This document shows, in pieces, positions 26,212-34,747 of a stretch of 64,000 nucleotides of DNA. The stretch comes from Butyricimonas virosa. Its GTDB lineage: Bacteria; Bacteroidota; Bacteroidia; Bacteroidales; Marinifilaceae. The number at the start of each line of letters is the position of its first letter. Position 1 is the stretch's first letter. A model generated the notes under the pieces. The model made no database searches. It saw only the letters and a list, made by a program, of their open reading frames with translations, and was not told where the DNA came from. A program made the position numbers and the translations under genes. Location: assembly GCF_025148635.1 (NCBI RefSeq), contig NZ_CP102269.1:4092001-4156000 (forward strand), read 5' to 3'.

Positions 26212-26296
26212 CTTTACTATATTACGATTTATGACTTACGATTTATGATTTTCTTTACCACGCCTACACCTGAAATTATAAATCGTAAATCCGAAA
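26212..26296. repeat. Inverted ACGATTTATGA repeats between fabI and the exonuclease gene
   Basis: The gap holds ACGATTTATGACTTACGATT followed after about 35 bp by ATTATAAATCGTAAATC, giving an imperfect inverted repeat. It is low in GC and resembles common intergenic filler repeats of this phylum. No start signal other than that of the exonuclease was seen. Confidence 0.5.
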
Positions 26297-27133
26297 TTAT
26301 TTCGTTTCGCCGTTTTCAAAACTCTTGTTATACTGGTGCATAGCCCGGTAGCTCATACCCATGCTGGAGAACCCACCATCGTGGAACAAATTCTGCATGG
26401 TTACTTTACGAGTCAAGTCAGAAAACAAGGTAATACAATAATTCGCACACTCATCGGCAGAGGCATTTCCCAACGGGGACATCCGTTCTGCAAAATCTAT
26501 CAGAGAATCAAAACCTTTTATGCCGCTACCAGCCGTGGTTATCGTCGGGGACTGTGAAATCGTGTTGACACGAACTCGTTTTTCTCGTCCGTAAATATAC
26601 CCGAAACTACGGGCAATAGACTCCAACATCGCCTTGGCATCCGCCATATCATTATATTCGAACATGGTACGCTGCGCAGCCACGTATGAAAGCGCCACAA
26701 CAGACCCCCATTCATTAATCGCATCCAATTTCTTCGCCGTCTGGAGAACCTTATGAAAAGAAATAGCCGAAATATCCAATGTTTTTTGTAAAAAATCGTA
26801 ATCCAGATTATCGTAAGGACGTTTTTTTCTCACGTTCAACGACATGGCTACCGAGTGTAATATAAAATCAATCTTCCCTCCCAACAATTCCATCGCCTCT
26901 TTAAATAAACGCTCCAAATCTTCCTCACTAGTTGCATCTGCAGGAATCAATGGAACATTATTCTTCTCCGCAAAATCCTTGATTTGTCCCATCCGGATAG
27001 ATAATTCAGTGTTCGTCAACACGATCTCAGCCCCCTCTTCCAAACATTTCTCCGCCACTTTCCACGCAATGGACATCTCATTCAACGCTCCGAATATTAT
27101 CCCCTTTTTTCCTTTCAATAAATTGTAACTCAT
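26297..27133 (-). CDS. fabI: Enoyl-[acyl-carrier-protein] reductase (NADH)
   Basis: Catalyses the last reductive step of fatty-acid elongation. The 278 residues form an SDR fold with the FabI-type variant nucleotide motif GIIFGALNEMSIAWKVAE, VALSYVAAQRTM, and the catalytic Tyr-x6-Lys in YNDMADAK. The sequence RVRVNTISQSPTITTAGSGI is the usual FabI loop, slightly diverged from AISAGPI. ATG at 27133, 34 bp after recN. Placement with recN and dnaB is a mixed housekeeping cluster. Confidence 0.95.
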   Translation of the reverse strand: MSYNLLKGKKGIIFGALNEMSIAWKVAEKCLEEGAEIVLTNTELSIRMGQIKDFAEKNNVPLIPADATSEEDLERLFKEAMELLGGKIDFILHSVAMSLNVRKKRPYDNLDYDFLQKTLDISAISFHKVLQTAKKLDAINEWGSVVALSYVAAQRTMFEYNDMADAKAMLESIARSFGYIYGREKRVRVNTISQSPTITTAGSGIKGFDSLIDFAERMSPLGNASADECANYCITLFSDLTRKVTMQNLFHDGGFSSMGMSYRAMHQYNKSFENGETK

Positions 27134-27167
27134 AAAACTGTATTAAATTAAAAAATTCTTTCTACTA

Positions 27168-28826
27168 TTAAAATTGACCGAGTAGCAACCGGGCATTCTC
27201 CAACGCTGCATCACTGACAACACTCCCGCTGATCATTCCGGCTATTTCCGCCACCCGCTCTTCATCTGTTAAACGACGGATACGGGAAATTGTTCCCACC
27301 TGATCGTCTTCTTTATATACCTTAAAGTGGTGATCTCCCGCCGCAGCAATCTGGGGCAAATGGGAAATACTGATCACCTGCATCCGGCGAGCCATCTCTT
27401 TCATCATCTCGGCCATCCGGTGAGCGATTTCCCCGGAAACCCCCGTGTCTATCTCGTCAAAGATAATGACTGGCAACTGTTTCGTACGGGACAGGATGTA
27501 CTTCAGCGACAACATCAACCGGGAAATTTCTCCCCCGGACGCCACTTTTACCAGCTCTCCCGGCTCTTGATTTTTGTTCGCCGAAAACAGAAAACTCACG
27601 TCATCTTTTCCCGTAGCCGTAAAATGATCCAATGGGGTGATCATAACCCTGAACACAGCATGTTTAATCCCCATGCTTACCAGCAATCCCCGCATCTCTT
27701 CTCTCAATTTCTCCTCCGATGCCACACGGGCTTTATGTAGCTTACCCGCCAACGAATCCATTTCCGTCTCCACGGACTTAATTTGTTTTTCCAATATTTC
27801 GATCTGTTCCGCAAAGGATTGTATTCCTTTCAACTTCTTCCCTAACTCATCCTTTAAAGCGATCAGTTCCTCGACTTTTTCCAACCGGTGCTTGTGTAGC
27901 AAATCATACATCACGTTCAATCGCTCGTTGATCACGTCAACTCTTGCCGGGTTGTATTCCACTCGTTCCGCCATTCGTTCTGATTCATCGGCTATATCTT
28001 CCAGTTCGAGAATCACCGAACTCAAACGCTGCTCGTAGTCAGTGGCCTCTTTCACAATTCCCTCCAATGTTGCCATTCTATTTTTCACCCCTTTCAAGGC
28101 CTGAATAACGGGATTATCCGATTCCGTTAATACATACGTCGATTCGGAAAAGGCAGATTTAATATTCTCCGCGTTATTCAACACGGCCAGCTCTTCCTCC
28201 AACTCCTGCTGTTCTCCTTCTCGCAGACGGGCTTCATCCAGCTGGTTAAACTGAAATTTCAAATAATCTTCCTCTTGCTCGGCCTCTTTTGCCCGCTGTT
28301 TTAGTGAAGTCAGTTCTGACAACAATCCCTGTCGGCGGGTATATTTTACCCGGTAATCTTTCAACAACGCTTGATTACCGCAAAAAGCATCCAGTATTTC
28401 CAATTGATATTCCGGTTGCCCGATAAGTAAGGACTGATGTTGTGAATGTACGTCGATCAAGAAACTCCCAAACTCTTTCAATAATTTGTTATTAACGGGA
28501 GTATCATTAATAAACGCCCTCGATTTGCCGTCTGCCGTCAATTCTCGTCTCACAACCACCTCGTCGTCATAATCCAAGTCGTTATCAGCAAACCATGGCT
28601 GTAAATCGTACCCCACGACATCATACGTGATCTCGACCACGCATTTCCTGTTCTTATCCATAATGGCTGCAACATCAGCCCGCTGTCCCAACGTCAGCCC
28701 GATCGCACCCAACAAAATGGATTTTCCCGCACCTGTTTCCCCGGTAATAATCGTAAATCCCTTCTCTAGCCCGATATTCGTTTTATCGATCAAAGCGTAA
28801 TTTCCTATATGGATGTTCTTTATCAT
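27168..28826 (-). CDS. recN: DNA repair protein RecN
   Basis: An SMC-like ATPase for double-strand-break repair. Of 552 residues, the N-terminal part has Walker A GETGAGKS (29-36), the middle is a long antiparallel coiled coil (about 160-360), and the C-terminal part holds the signature VASGGEISRLMLSLKYIL, Walker B VIIFDEIDTGVSG and ISHLPQIAAAGDHHF. The ATG at 28826 yields MIKNIHIGNYALID, the conserved RecN start; an ATG nine codons upstream is less likely. It diverges from nusB. Confidence 0.98.
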   Translation of the reverse strand: MIKNIHIGNYALIDKTNIGLEKGFTIITGETGAGKSILLGAIGLTLGQRADVAAIMDKNRKCVVEITYDVVGYDLQPWFADNDLDYDDEVVVRRELTADGKSRAFINDTPVNNKLLKEFGSFLIDVHSQHQSLLIGQPEYQLEILDAFCGNQALLKDYRVKYTRRQGLLSELTSLKQRAKEAEQEEDYLKFQFNQLDEARLREGEQQELEEELAVLNNAENIKSAFSESTYVLTESDNPVIQALKGVKNRMATLEGIVKEATDYEQRLSSVILELEDIADESERMAERVEYNPARVDVINERLNVMYDLLHKHRLEKVEELIALKDELGKKLKGIQSFAEQIEILEKQIKSVETEMDSLAGKLHKARVASEEKLREEMRGLLVSMGIKHAVFRVMITPLDHFTATGKDDVSFLFSANKNQEPGELVKVASGGEISRLMLSLKYILSRTKQLPVIIFDEIDTGVSGEIAHRMAEMMKEMARRMQVISISHLPQIAAAGDHHFKVYKEDDQVGTISRIRRLTDEERVAEIAGMISGSVVSDAALENARLLLGQF

Positions 28827-28946
28827 TCCTACAACCTTTATTGCATAAATCATGCGAAAGTACTAATAATTTTCCATTTTCAATTTTCCATTTTCAATTT
28901 AATTAGTACTTTTGCGCACCGGTTTAAACATATAGTTCTTTATAAA
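28827..28946. promoter_or_regulatory. Divergent promoter region recN / nusB
   Basis: TACTTTTG at 28907-28914 is a perfect plus-strand -7 match 33 bp before nusB, and TACTTTCG on the minus strand (28862-28855) is a near match for recN. Between them lies a low-complexity run of TTTTCCATTTTCAATT repeats (28870-28900). Confidence 0.5.
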
Positions 28947-29894
28947 ATGACAAGTAGAAGATTAATTAGAATTAAAGTTTTACAGCTTTTATATTCTTAC
29001 ACGAAGAAAGAGGGAGTGACAATTACGGAAGTGGAAAGAGATTTGTTCAAAAGTATAACCAAAAGTACGGATTTATACTACCACGTTTTCCTCTTAATCA
29101 CGGAAATCCAACGTCGTGCATTTTTAAAAATAGATGCTGCCCGTAATCGGAAACTTGCATCGCAAAGAGAATTAAACCCAAACACCCGCTTTATTGACAA
29201 CCCAGTAATCAATCAAATTGCCAATAACCGGAAATTCAAGACCTATGTATCTACGAATCTAGTTTCTTTGAACGAGTGTCAAGACGTGGTCGCCTTATTA
29301 CATGACCGCATGATGGAAATGGATTTTTTCAAGCTTTATATGTCCAAACCCAGTGTGACCTACGAGGATCACAAAAAACTCGTACTCGACATGATCACGG
29401 AATTAATCGCGGAAGACGAAGATTTCGACCAAGCCATGGAAGAAAAGAATATTTTCTGGAATGACGATTTTGAACTCGTGTTGAGTATCGTGTACAAAAC
29501 GGTGAAGAATATGAAAGAAAGTTATTCTGAAGACACAGTTTTCTTTATCTCCTTATATAACGAAGAAGAAGACTTGAGTTTTGCGAAAACCCTGTTCCGA
29601 AAATCCATTCTCGACATGAAGGAAAACCTGGAATTAGTGGATCAGTTCACAACCAACTGGGAACTCGACCGTATTTCCGACATGGATAAACTAATTATGG
29701 ATGCAGCAATTTGTGAACTGAAATATTTCCCCTCTATCCCCGTGAAGGTGACTCTGGACGAGTATATCGAGATTTCCAAAAACTATTGTTCCCCGAAAAG
29801 TAGCGGGTTTATTAACGGAGTTCTCGACAAAACCGTAGCTCTTCTGAAAGAAAAGAATGAAATCAGAAAAGTCGGTCGAGGTTTGATGGAGTAA
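28947..29894 (+). CDS. nusB: Transcription antitermination factor NusB
   Basis: RNA-binding factor of the rRNA antitermination complex. The 315 residues are the longer form found in Bacteroidetes: the start RRLIRIKVLQLLYSYTKKEG is NusB helix 1, a middle region of about 150 residues is extra, and the C-terminal half has the conserved NWELDRISDMDKLIMDAAICEL, IPVKVTLDEYIEISKNY and FINGVLDK. The ATG at 28947 follows a good -7 box; the longer open frame from 28809 overlaps recN and is rejected. REP-like repeats follow directly after the stop. Confidence 0.96.
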   Translation: MTSRRLIRIKVLQLLYSYTKKEGVTITEVERDLFKSITKSTDLYYHVFLLITEIQRRAFLKIDAARNRKLASQRELNPNTRFIDNPVINQIANNRKFKTYVSTNLVSLNECQDVVALLHDRMMEMDFFKLYMSKPSVTYEDHKKLVLDMITELIAEDEDFDQAMEEKNIFWNDDFELVLSIVYKTVKNMKESYSEDTVFFISLYNEEEDLSFAKTLFRKSILDMKENLELVDQFTTNWELDRISDMDKLIMDAAICELKYFPSIPVKVTLDEYIEISKNYCSPKSSGFINGVLDKTVALLKEKNEIRKVGRGLME

Positions 29895-29898
29895 TACT

Positions 29899-29990
29899 AC
29901 CCCCTCCAGCTCCCCCTTACAGAGGGGGGAGGGGAGCTGATTACCAGGCGGTTTCCCTCCCGTGTAACGAGGGTTAGAGGCCGTAGCCAT
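29899..29990. repeat. REP-like palindromic element after nusB
   Basis: CAGCTCCCCCTT and AGGGGGGAGGGGAGCTG form a hairpin directly after the nusB stop (29906-29939), then CCCTCCCGTGTAACGAGGG forms a second, weaker hairpin (29954-29972). The G/C-run composition resembles the element at 23931-24063. It may double as the nusB terminator, though no T-run follows. Confidence 0.6.
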
Positions 29991-30026
29991 TTCACAAATT
30001 CAACTTTTGGGTTACTCCTTTTCTGT

Positions 30027-30467
30027 TCATGAATTTCGTTTGAATCTATCCCAGAATGTTTTCCGTTTTTCTGCCTTTGGCGCTTTCAAGCGATTCATTT
30101 CCTTTCTTTCCTGAGAACGTCGAAATGCCGTCTTGATACGCCATTCCACTTCTTGCGAGTTACGAGTTCCTTTATCAATACACTCATCAACTCCCTCATT
30201 CAAAAGGCTGTAATCCGGCAGGCCGCTATATATCACGATGGCAATATCATCTCCCGCTTCCCTAACAAGACGCATCACTTCTTCACCTTGCATTTTCGGC
30301 ATATCTCCATCTAGAAGTAATAAATCATAACGACCTTTTTGATATTCGTCCCAAGCTTCCTGTCCATCCTCTACCGAGGATACGTTAAATCCACACTCTT
30401 TTAAACGCCTAATTTCAAATTTCCGTGTAAACTCATCATCTTCCGCATACAAAATCTTAATTTTCAT
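30027..30467 (-). CDS. Stand-alone response regulator receiver protein
   Basis: A single REC domain of 146 residues without a DNA-binding output domain. The acidic pocket E9-D10-D11 (YAEDDE), the phospho-acceptor D53 in LLLLDGDMP, the switch Ser in VIYSG and the conserved Lys in CIDKGT are all present, so it should be phosphorylated. The last ~30 residues are highly basic (LKAPKAEKRKTFWDRFKRN). No histidine kinase is adjacent. Such proteins act as phosphate relays or by protein binding; the partner is unknown. Confidence 0.9.
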   Translation of the reverse strand: MKIKILYAEDDEFTRKFEIRRLKECGFNVSSVEDGQEAWDEYQKGRYDLLLLDGDMPKMQGEEVMRLVREAGDDIAIVIYSGLPDYSLLNEGVDECIDKGTRNSQEVEWRIKTAFRRSQERKEMNRLKAPKAEKRKTFWDRFKRNS

Positions 30468-30964
30468 ATCTCACGTATTTAGTTATTCTTTCAACAAAGG
30501 AAAGGTTTATTTTTCTAATATAAAGAATTCAAATATGATAAAATTATGAGAATTTTTAGAGAATAAAGATCCGTACACGCAGGCCTATTTCAATATAGTC
30601 TCACCGTAGTCTCACGCCTAGCATCATTAAATATCGGGAACAAATCAACAATAACTTACCGTCCCCGCCTCGGTAAGTTATCGTTAACTTATCGAATACT
30701 TATCGAATAGTTACGCATGCGACACTAGTGAGAGTATACTGAGAAACAGAAGAATAACTAACGAAATAGGCCCCATTCACACTTGCCACACAAAACATTT
30801 ATTAACAGATCACCTATTTTATCCCAATAAATAAAGGGTGACAAAAGCCACCCTTTACATTCTAAACTAAACTAACCAAACTTTTGTATCACTACAATAG
30901 TCAACTCATACGCTATATTAGCTTTGTAAATATAGAATATAAATATTAAAAAAACAAGTTTTTT
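30468..30964. other. 497-bp intergenic stretch without a gene
   Basis: No credible reading frame. It contains a perfect 9-bp dyad AACTTACCG / CGGTAAGTT (30653-30679), tandem words TTATCGAATA at about 30690-30712, and repeated CTCACCGTAGTCTCACG segments near 30600. The terminator of the LOG gene lies at 30832-30857. The promoter of the response regulator is expected near 30490-30540, but no full consensus was found. Confidence 0.5.
30832..30857 (-). terminator. Rho-independent terminator of the LOG-family gene
   Basis: TAAAGGGTG and CACCCTTTA form a perfect 9-bp stem with an 8-nt loop; on the minus strand it runs into TTTATTTATT. It is 108 bp after the stop at 30965. Confidence 0.75.
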
Positions 30965-31528
30965 TTAATATTTACTTGAAAAATCTTTAGCCTGATAATT
31001 CTTAATATACTCCATCGCCTCTTCCACCGTATTTACAACAGTATACAGCCCGTCATAAGCCTTTGACACGAATCCTTCCTTACGAATATTACTGATAAAA
31101 AGGAAAAAATACTCGTAAAAATCATTCGTATTAAGAAAAATAATTGGTTTATTATGTATTCCAAGCTGTTTCAAGGTAATCACTTCCGTGATTTCCTCCA
31201 GCGTTCCCCATCCTCCAGGTAAAGCGATAAAAGCATCCGCTTTTTCACGCATCATGCTCTTTCGTTCTTTCATATCGGGTGCCACGATTAATTCGGAAAT
31301 ACCTTCTGCCGAAACACCCCGGTCCACAATGCATTGTGGAATAATCCCGGTCACCTCTCCCCCACCATTTTTCACGGCATCCGACACCTCACGCATTAAC
31401 CCGCAATTTGTTCCGCCGTATAGCAACTCCCATCCTCGCATCACGATCTCTTTCCCCAAATCAGCCGCAGCCTCAAAATACACGTTATCAACACTCTCCG
31501 ATGATGCACAAAACACACAAATTTTCAT
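30965..31528 (-). CDS. LOG family nucleotide 5'-monophosphate phosphoribohydrolase
   Basis: A 187-residue Rossmann-fold enzyme of the LOG (Lonely Guy)/TIGR00730 family. The diagnostic motif PGGWGTLEE (104-112) and the preceding REKADAFIAL are present, as are the N-terminal CASSESVD and YGGTNCGLM segments. Members release the base from AMP or cytokinin ribotides and may serve in nucleotide turnover; they were formerly called lysine decarboxylases in error. ATG at 31528. It has its own terminator and lies after gyrB on the same strand. Confidence 0.93.
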   Translation of the reverse strand: MKICVFCASSESVDNVYFEAAADLGKEIVMRGWELLYGGTNCGLMREVSDAVKNGGGEVTGIIPQCIVDRGVSAEGISELIVAPDMKERKSMMREKADAFIALPGGWGTLEEITEVITLKQLGIHNKPIIFLNTNDFYEYFFLFISNIRKEGFVSKAYDGLYTVVNTVEEAMEYIKNYQAKDFSSKY

Positions 31529-31634
31529 AGATTAAAAGTTACAGTTTGCAAGTTATTCGTTTCATAAAACAAGTTGCAGATTAATAGTACAAACCTGTAA
31601 CCCATTAACCTGCAACTTGGAACTACATTGACGC
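31529..31634. repeat. Inverted GTTACAG / CTGTAAC repeat between gyrB and the LOG gene
   Basis: AAAAGTTACAGTTTGCAAG (from about 31534) and AACAAGTTGCAG face AACCTGTAACCC and AACCTGCAACTTGG (to about 31622) in opposite orientation. The same words appear upstream of the symporter (7155-7256) and at 12921-12955, so this is a dispersed intergenic repeat. Confidence 0.6.
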
Positions 31635-33617
31635 TTAAGCGTCAATGTTAGCGTATGTAGCGTTCTGTTCGATAAACTGTCTACGAGGCGGCACATCGTC
31701 CCCCATAAGCATGGAGAAAATACGGTCTGCCTCGGCAGCATTCTCGATCGTCACCTGACGCAACGTTCTGCCATCAGGAGACATCGTCGTGTCCCACAAC
31801 TGTTCTGCTGTCATTTCACCAAGACCTTTGTAACGCTGGATATGCAAACTGCTCTCTTTACCCGCTCCCATTTCCTGAATCAATTGCAAACGCTGTTCTT
31901 CCGTCCAGCAATAGCGTTGCTCCTTTCCTTTCTTCACGGAGTAAAGAGGCGGAGTTGCGATATACAGATAACCGTTTTCAATCACCGATCTCATGTAACG
32001 GAAGAATAATGTCATAATCAACGTGGCAATGTGCGCCCCGTCGACGTCGGCATCGGCCATGATCACGATCTTGTGGTAACGTATTTTTTCCAAATTAACC
32101 GCTTTACTGTCTTCCGCCGTACCAATCGTGATACCCAAAGCTTGGAAGATCATTTTGATTTCCTCACTTTCCCACACGCGATGAGCCAACGCTTTCTCCA
32201 CGTTGAGGATTTTACCTCTCAATGGAAGGATTGCCTGGAATTTACGGTCACGCCCTTGTTTAGCCGTACCCCCTGCCGAGTCTCCCTCGACAAGAAATAT
32301 CTCGCAGTTCTCCGGGTTATTGTCCGAACAATCCGCCAATTTACCGGGCAAACCGGAACCGGAAAGCACCGTCTTCCGTTGCACAAGTTCACGGGCTTTA
32401 CGGGCCGCATGACGAGCTTGTGCGGCAAGGATTACCTTGTCCACGATAGCACGGGCATCTTTCGGATGTTCCTCCAGATAATTTGCTAATGCAACACTCA
32501 CTGCTTGAGCCACGGCCGACCCGACCTCAGTATTACCTAACTTAGTCTTGGTCTGTCCTTCGAATTGAGGTTCTGCCACCTTCACGGAAATAATAGCTGT
32601 CAGACCTTCACGGAAATCCTCCCCGCTAATATCAAACTTCAACTTGCTTAACATCCCGGAATTATCGGCATACGTCTTCAAGGTTTGCATCACTCCCCGA
32701 CGAAATCCTGCAAGGTGTGTTCCCCCCTCGATCGTGTTGATATTATTCACATAAGAGTAAACATTTTCCTTGAACTCCGTGTTGTAATGCATGGCCACCT
32801 CGATCGGAATTCCATTCTTCTCGGTCGTGATATGAATGGTTTCATCAATCAATTTTTCCCGGGTTTCATCCAAGTATTCCACGAATTCACTCAATCCCTT
32901 TTCCGAGTAGAAAACTTCAGACTTGAACTCGTTTGTGTCCGAATCAATTGTTCGTTTATCGGTTAACGACAAACGGATACCCCGGTTCAGGTAAGCCAAC
33001 TCCCGCAAACGGGCAGCTAAAATATCATATTTATATTCTGTTACATAAAATATAGAATCATCCGGCTTGAAATAGATCGTCGTACCCGTCCGATCCGTCT
33101 CACCAATCACTTGCACATCTGCTAATGGGAATCCTTTACTGTACTCTTGGCGCCAGATTTTACCTTCACGATAAATGGTTGCGACCAATTTTGTGGAAAG
33201 TGCGTTCACACAAGATACACCCACCCCGTGAAGTCCTCCAGAAACCTTGTAAGAACCTTTATCAAATTTACCACCGGCATGCAGAATTGTCATCACGACT
33301 TCCAGAGCCGAGCGATTCTCTTTCTGGTTCATTCCCGTCGGAATTCCACGTCCATCGTCAGACACGCTGATCGAGTTATCCTCGTTAATCGTTACATCAA
33401 TATTTTTACAATAGCCAGCCAACGCCTCGTCAATCGAGTTATCGACCACCTCGTACACCAAATGATGCAACCCTTTCGTATTAACATCTCCAATATACAT
33501 GGACGGACGCATACGAACGGCCTCTAACCCCTCCAACACTTGAATACTATCAGCCGAATACTCGTTATTCGTTTGCTCTATTTCTTCACTCATGTTCTGC
33601 TCTAATTCTTCACTCAT
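31635..33617 (-). CDS. gyrB: DNA gyrase subunit B
   Basis: The ATPase subunit of gyrase, which introduces negative supercoils with GyrA. The 660 residues have the GHKL ATPase (VDNSIDEALAG; DDGRGIPTG; GGLHGVGVSCVNALS), the transducer, the TOPRIM domain with EGDSAGGTAKQGRDR and DADVDGAHI, and the C-terminal RYKGLGEM tail, without the long insertion of Proteobacteria. ParE is the main alternative; length and motifs favour GyrB. The N-terminus begins with an odd near-repeat MSEELEQ/MSEEIEQ that is probably dispensable. A -7 box TATATTTG lies at 33711-33704. Confidence 0.94.
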   Translation of the reverse strand: MSEELEQNMSEEIEQTNNEYSADSIQVLEGLEAVRMRPSMYIGDVNTKGLHHLVYEVVDNSIDEALAGYCKNIDVTINEDNSISVSDDGRGIPTGMNQKENRSALEVVMTILHAGGKFDKGSYKVSGGLHGVGVSCVNALSTKLVATIYREGKIWRQEYSKGFPLADVQVIGETDRTGTTIYFKPDDSIFYVTEYKYDILAARLRELAYLNRGIRLSLTDKRTIDSDTNEFKSEVFYSEKGLSEFVEYLDETREKLIDETIHITTEKNGIPIEVAMHYNTEFKENVYSYVNNINTIEGGTHLAGFRRGVMQTLKTYADNSGMLSKLKFDISGEDFREGLTAIISVKVAEPQFEGQTKTKLGNTEVGSAVAQAVSVALANYLEEHPKDARAIVDKVILAAQARHAARKARELVQRKTVLSGSGLPGKLADCSDNNPENCEIFLVEGDSAGGTAKQGRDRKFQAILPLRGKILNVEKALAHRVWESEEIKMIFQALGITIGTAEDSKAVNLEKIRYHKIVIMADADVDGAHIATLIMTLFFRYMRSVIENGYLYIATPPLYSVKKGKEQRYCWTEEQRLQLIQEMGAGKESSLHIQRYKGLGEMTAEQLWDTTMSPDGRTLRQVTIENAAEADRIFSMLMGDDVPPRRQFIEQNATYANIDA

Positions 33618-33925
33618 ATGATATATTTAATTGTTTTTTCTTATTTCTTATATTCGCTAAACTGTTCATTCACAGCCGGAATTTTATCCCGACACAAAAC
33701 ATACAAATATAGGAAAAATCAGCTATAATATCGAAAGTATTAAGATATATTTTCCTCTCGTTAACACATCAATTGAATCGTCATCTATAATGTCGGAATT
33801 TCAAATATCCTTACTCTTGAAGCATCTACAACAATTTTAACTCATAACTTCAATCGCAACATCACGCATCACCTTAAATCCCAATCATTCGTCCTCCTCG
33901 CAGCCCATTGGGGGTGAAGTTGACA
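33618..33925. other. 308-bp intergenic stretch upstream of gyrB
   Basis: It holds the gyrB leader with the -7 element TATATTTG (minus strand, 33711-33704); the matching -33 box is weak. The rest (33740-33925) shows no gene, terminator or repeat that I can support. Confidence 0.45.
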
Positions 33926-34639
33926 TCATTTAGATGGGCTTTCCTTATCTTCATTTCTTCGGGGTATTGGCTGCCTGTCAGGCAAACATTTCATATATCG
34001 TTCTAAACGCTCAAACTGTTCCCGAATCGGGGAATATTCCATTTCATCTATTTTCTCCCGATACAAATCAAACAAACCGAGAGTTCCCCGCTTGTCATAA
34101 GTATTCAAATAATATAAACAGATGCCATGCAAAATACGTTCCCCAGTCCACACGGCCAAAGGAGCCCAACCGGAAACATTAAAAATATCCAAGGCTTTCT
34201 CAACCTTCTCATAATCGTTCATTTCCTTGAAAAAAGAAAGTCCTACGCTCTCGAACTCCACGATCCACTTTTGCACGAGTGAATGAAGCTTTGCTATTTT
34301 CATCTGAAACCAAGGCTTATCATCCAAAGGTATTCCCAAGTACTTGTAAGCCCACCCGACATCCAGCACGCCGCAAATAGGCATACAGTCCTTTTCCAAT
34401 ATAGCCTCCTTGTATAATTGACTGACTTTCTTACAAGTTACAAAGTACTCCGTACGCAAAGACAACTGATCATTCTCCCAATTCGTGAATCGAAGAATAC
34501 ACTCGTTCTTCCATTCACGATCCTCATAAACAAACACATTTTTAGCCTTCATGAAATGATAGCCATGCCTCTCCATGACCGGAACAATTTGCTCGATAAA
34601 AAGCCCCTTGATACCTTCACCTTTCATTTTCGTATGCAT
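33926..34639 (-). CDS. Hypothetical protein
   Basis: A 237-residue soluble protein without signal peptide or membrane helix. I do not recognise a family. The N-terminal pattern (FIEQIVPVMERHGYHFMKAKNVFVYED, split across residues 14-40) recalls DUF4304-type proteins, in which a helix leading to a Phe/Tyr-rich strand is common, but the rest is not convincing. It contains several Trp/aromatic clusters (GWAYKYLGIPLDDKPWF; VSGWAPLAVWTGE) and a charged, proline-containing tail. It follows the ATP-grasp gene by 108 bp on the same strand, so co-transcription is possible. Confidence 0.6.
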   Translation of the reverse strand: MHTKMKGEGIKGLFIEQIVPVMERHGYHFMKAKNVFVYEDREWKNECILRFTNWENDQLSLRTEYFVTCKKVSQLYKEAILEKDCMPICGVLDVGWAYKYLGIPLDDKPWFQMKIAKLHSLVQKWIVEFESVGLSFFKEMNDYEKVEKALDIFNVSGWAPLAVWTGERILHGICLYYLNTYDKRGTLGLFDLYREKIDEMEYSPIREQFERLERYMKCLPDRQPIPRRNEDKESPSK

Positions 34640-34747
34640 ATGCTTATGCTTATCTATAAATTAAATGCCTGCCCCTTTTTATCAACAACAAAGAGAATAA
34701 AATTTTCTTTATTTTCCCTATAAAAGTTCATAAAGTTTACAAACTTT

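Noticed and set aside
28809..28946. Extended N-terminus of NusB
   Set aside because: Overlaps recN and the promoter; translation is low-complexity Phe/Ile sequence from intergenic repeats.
30600..30720. Possible CRISPR-like array from short repeated words
   Set aside because: Repeat units are under 12 bp, spacing is irregular and no cas gene is in the window.
31635..33617. ParE (topoisomerase IV subunit B) instead of GyrB
   Set aside because: Length and motifs agree better with Bacteroidetes GyrB; a phylogeny would settle it.
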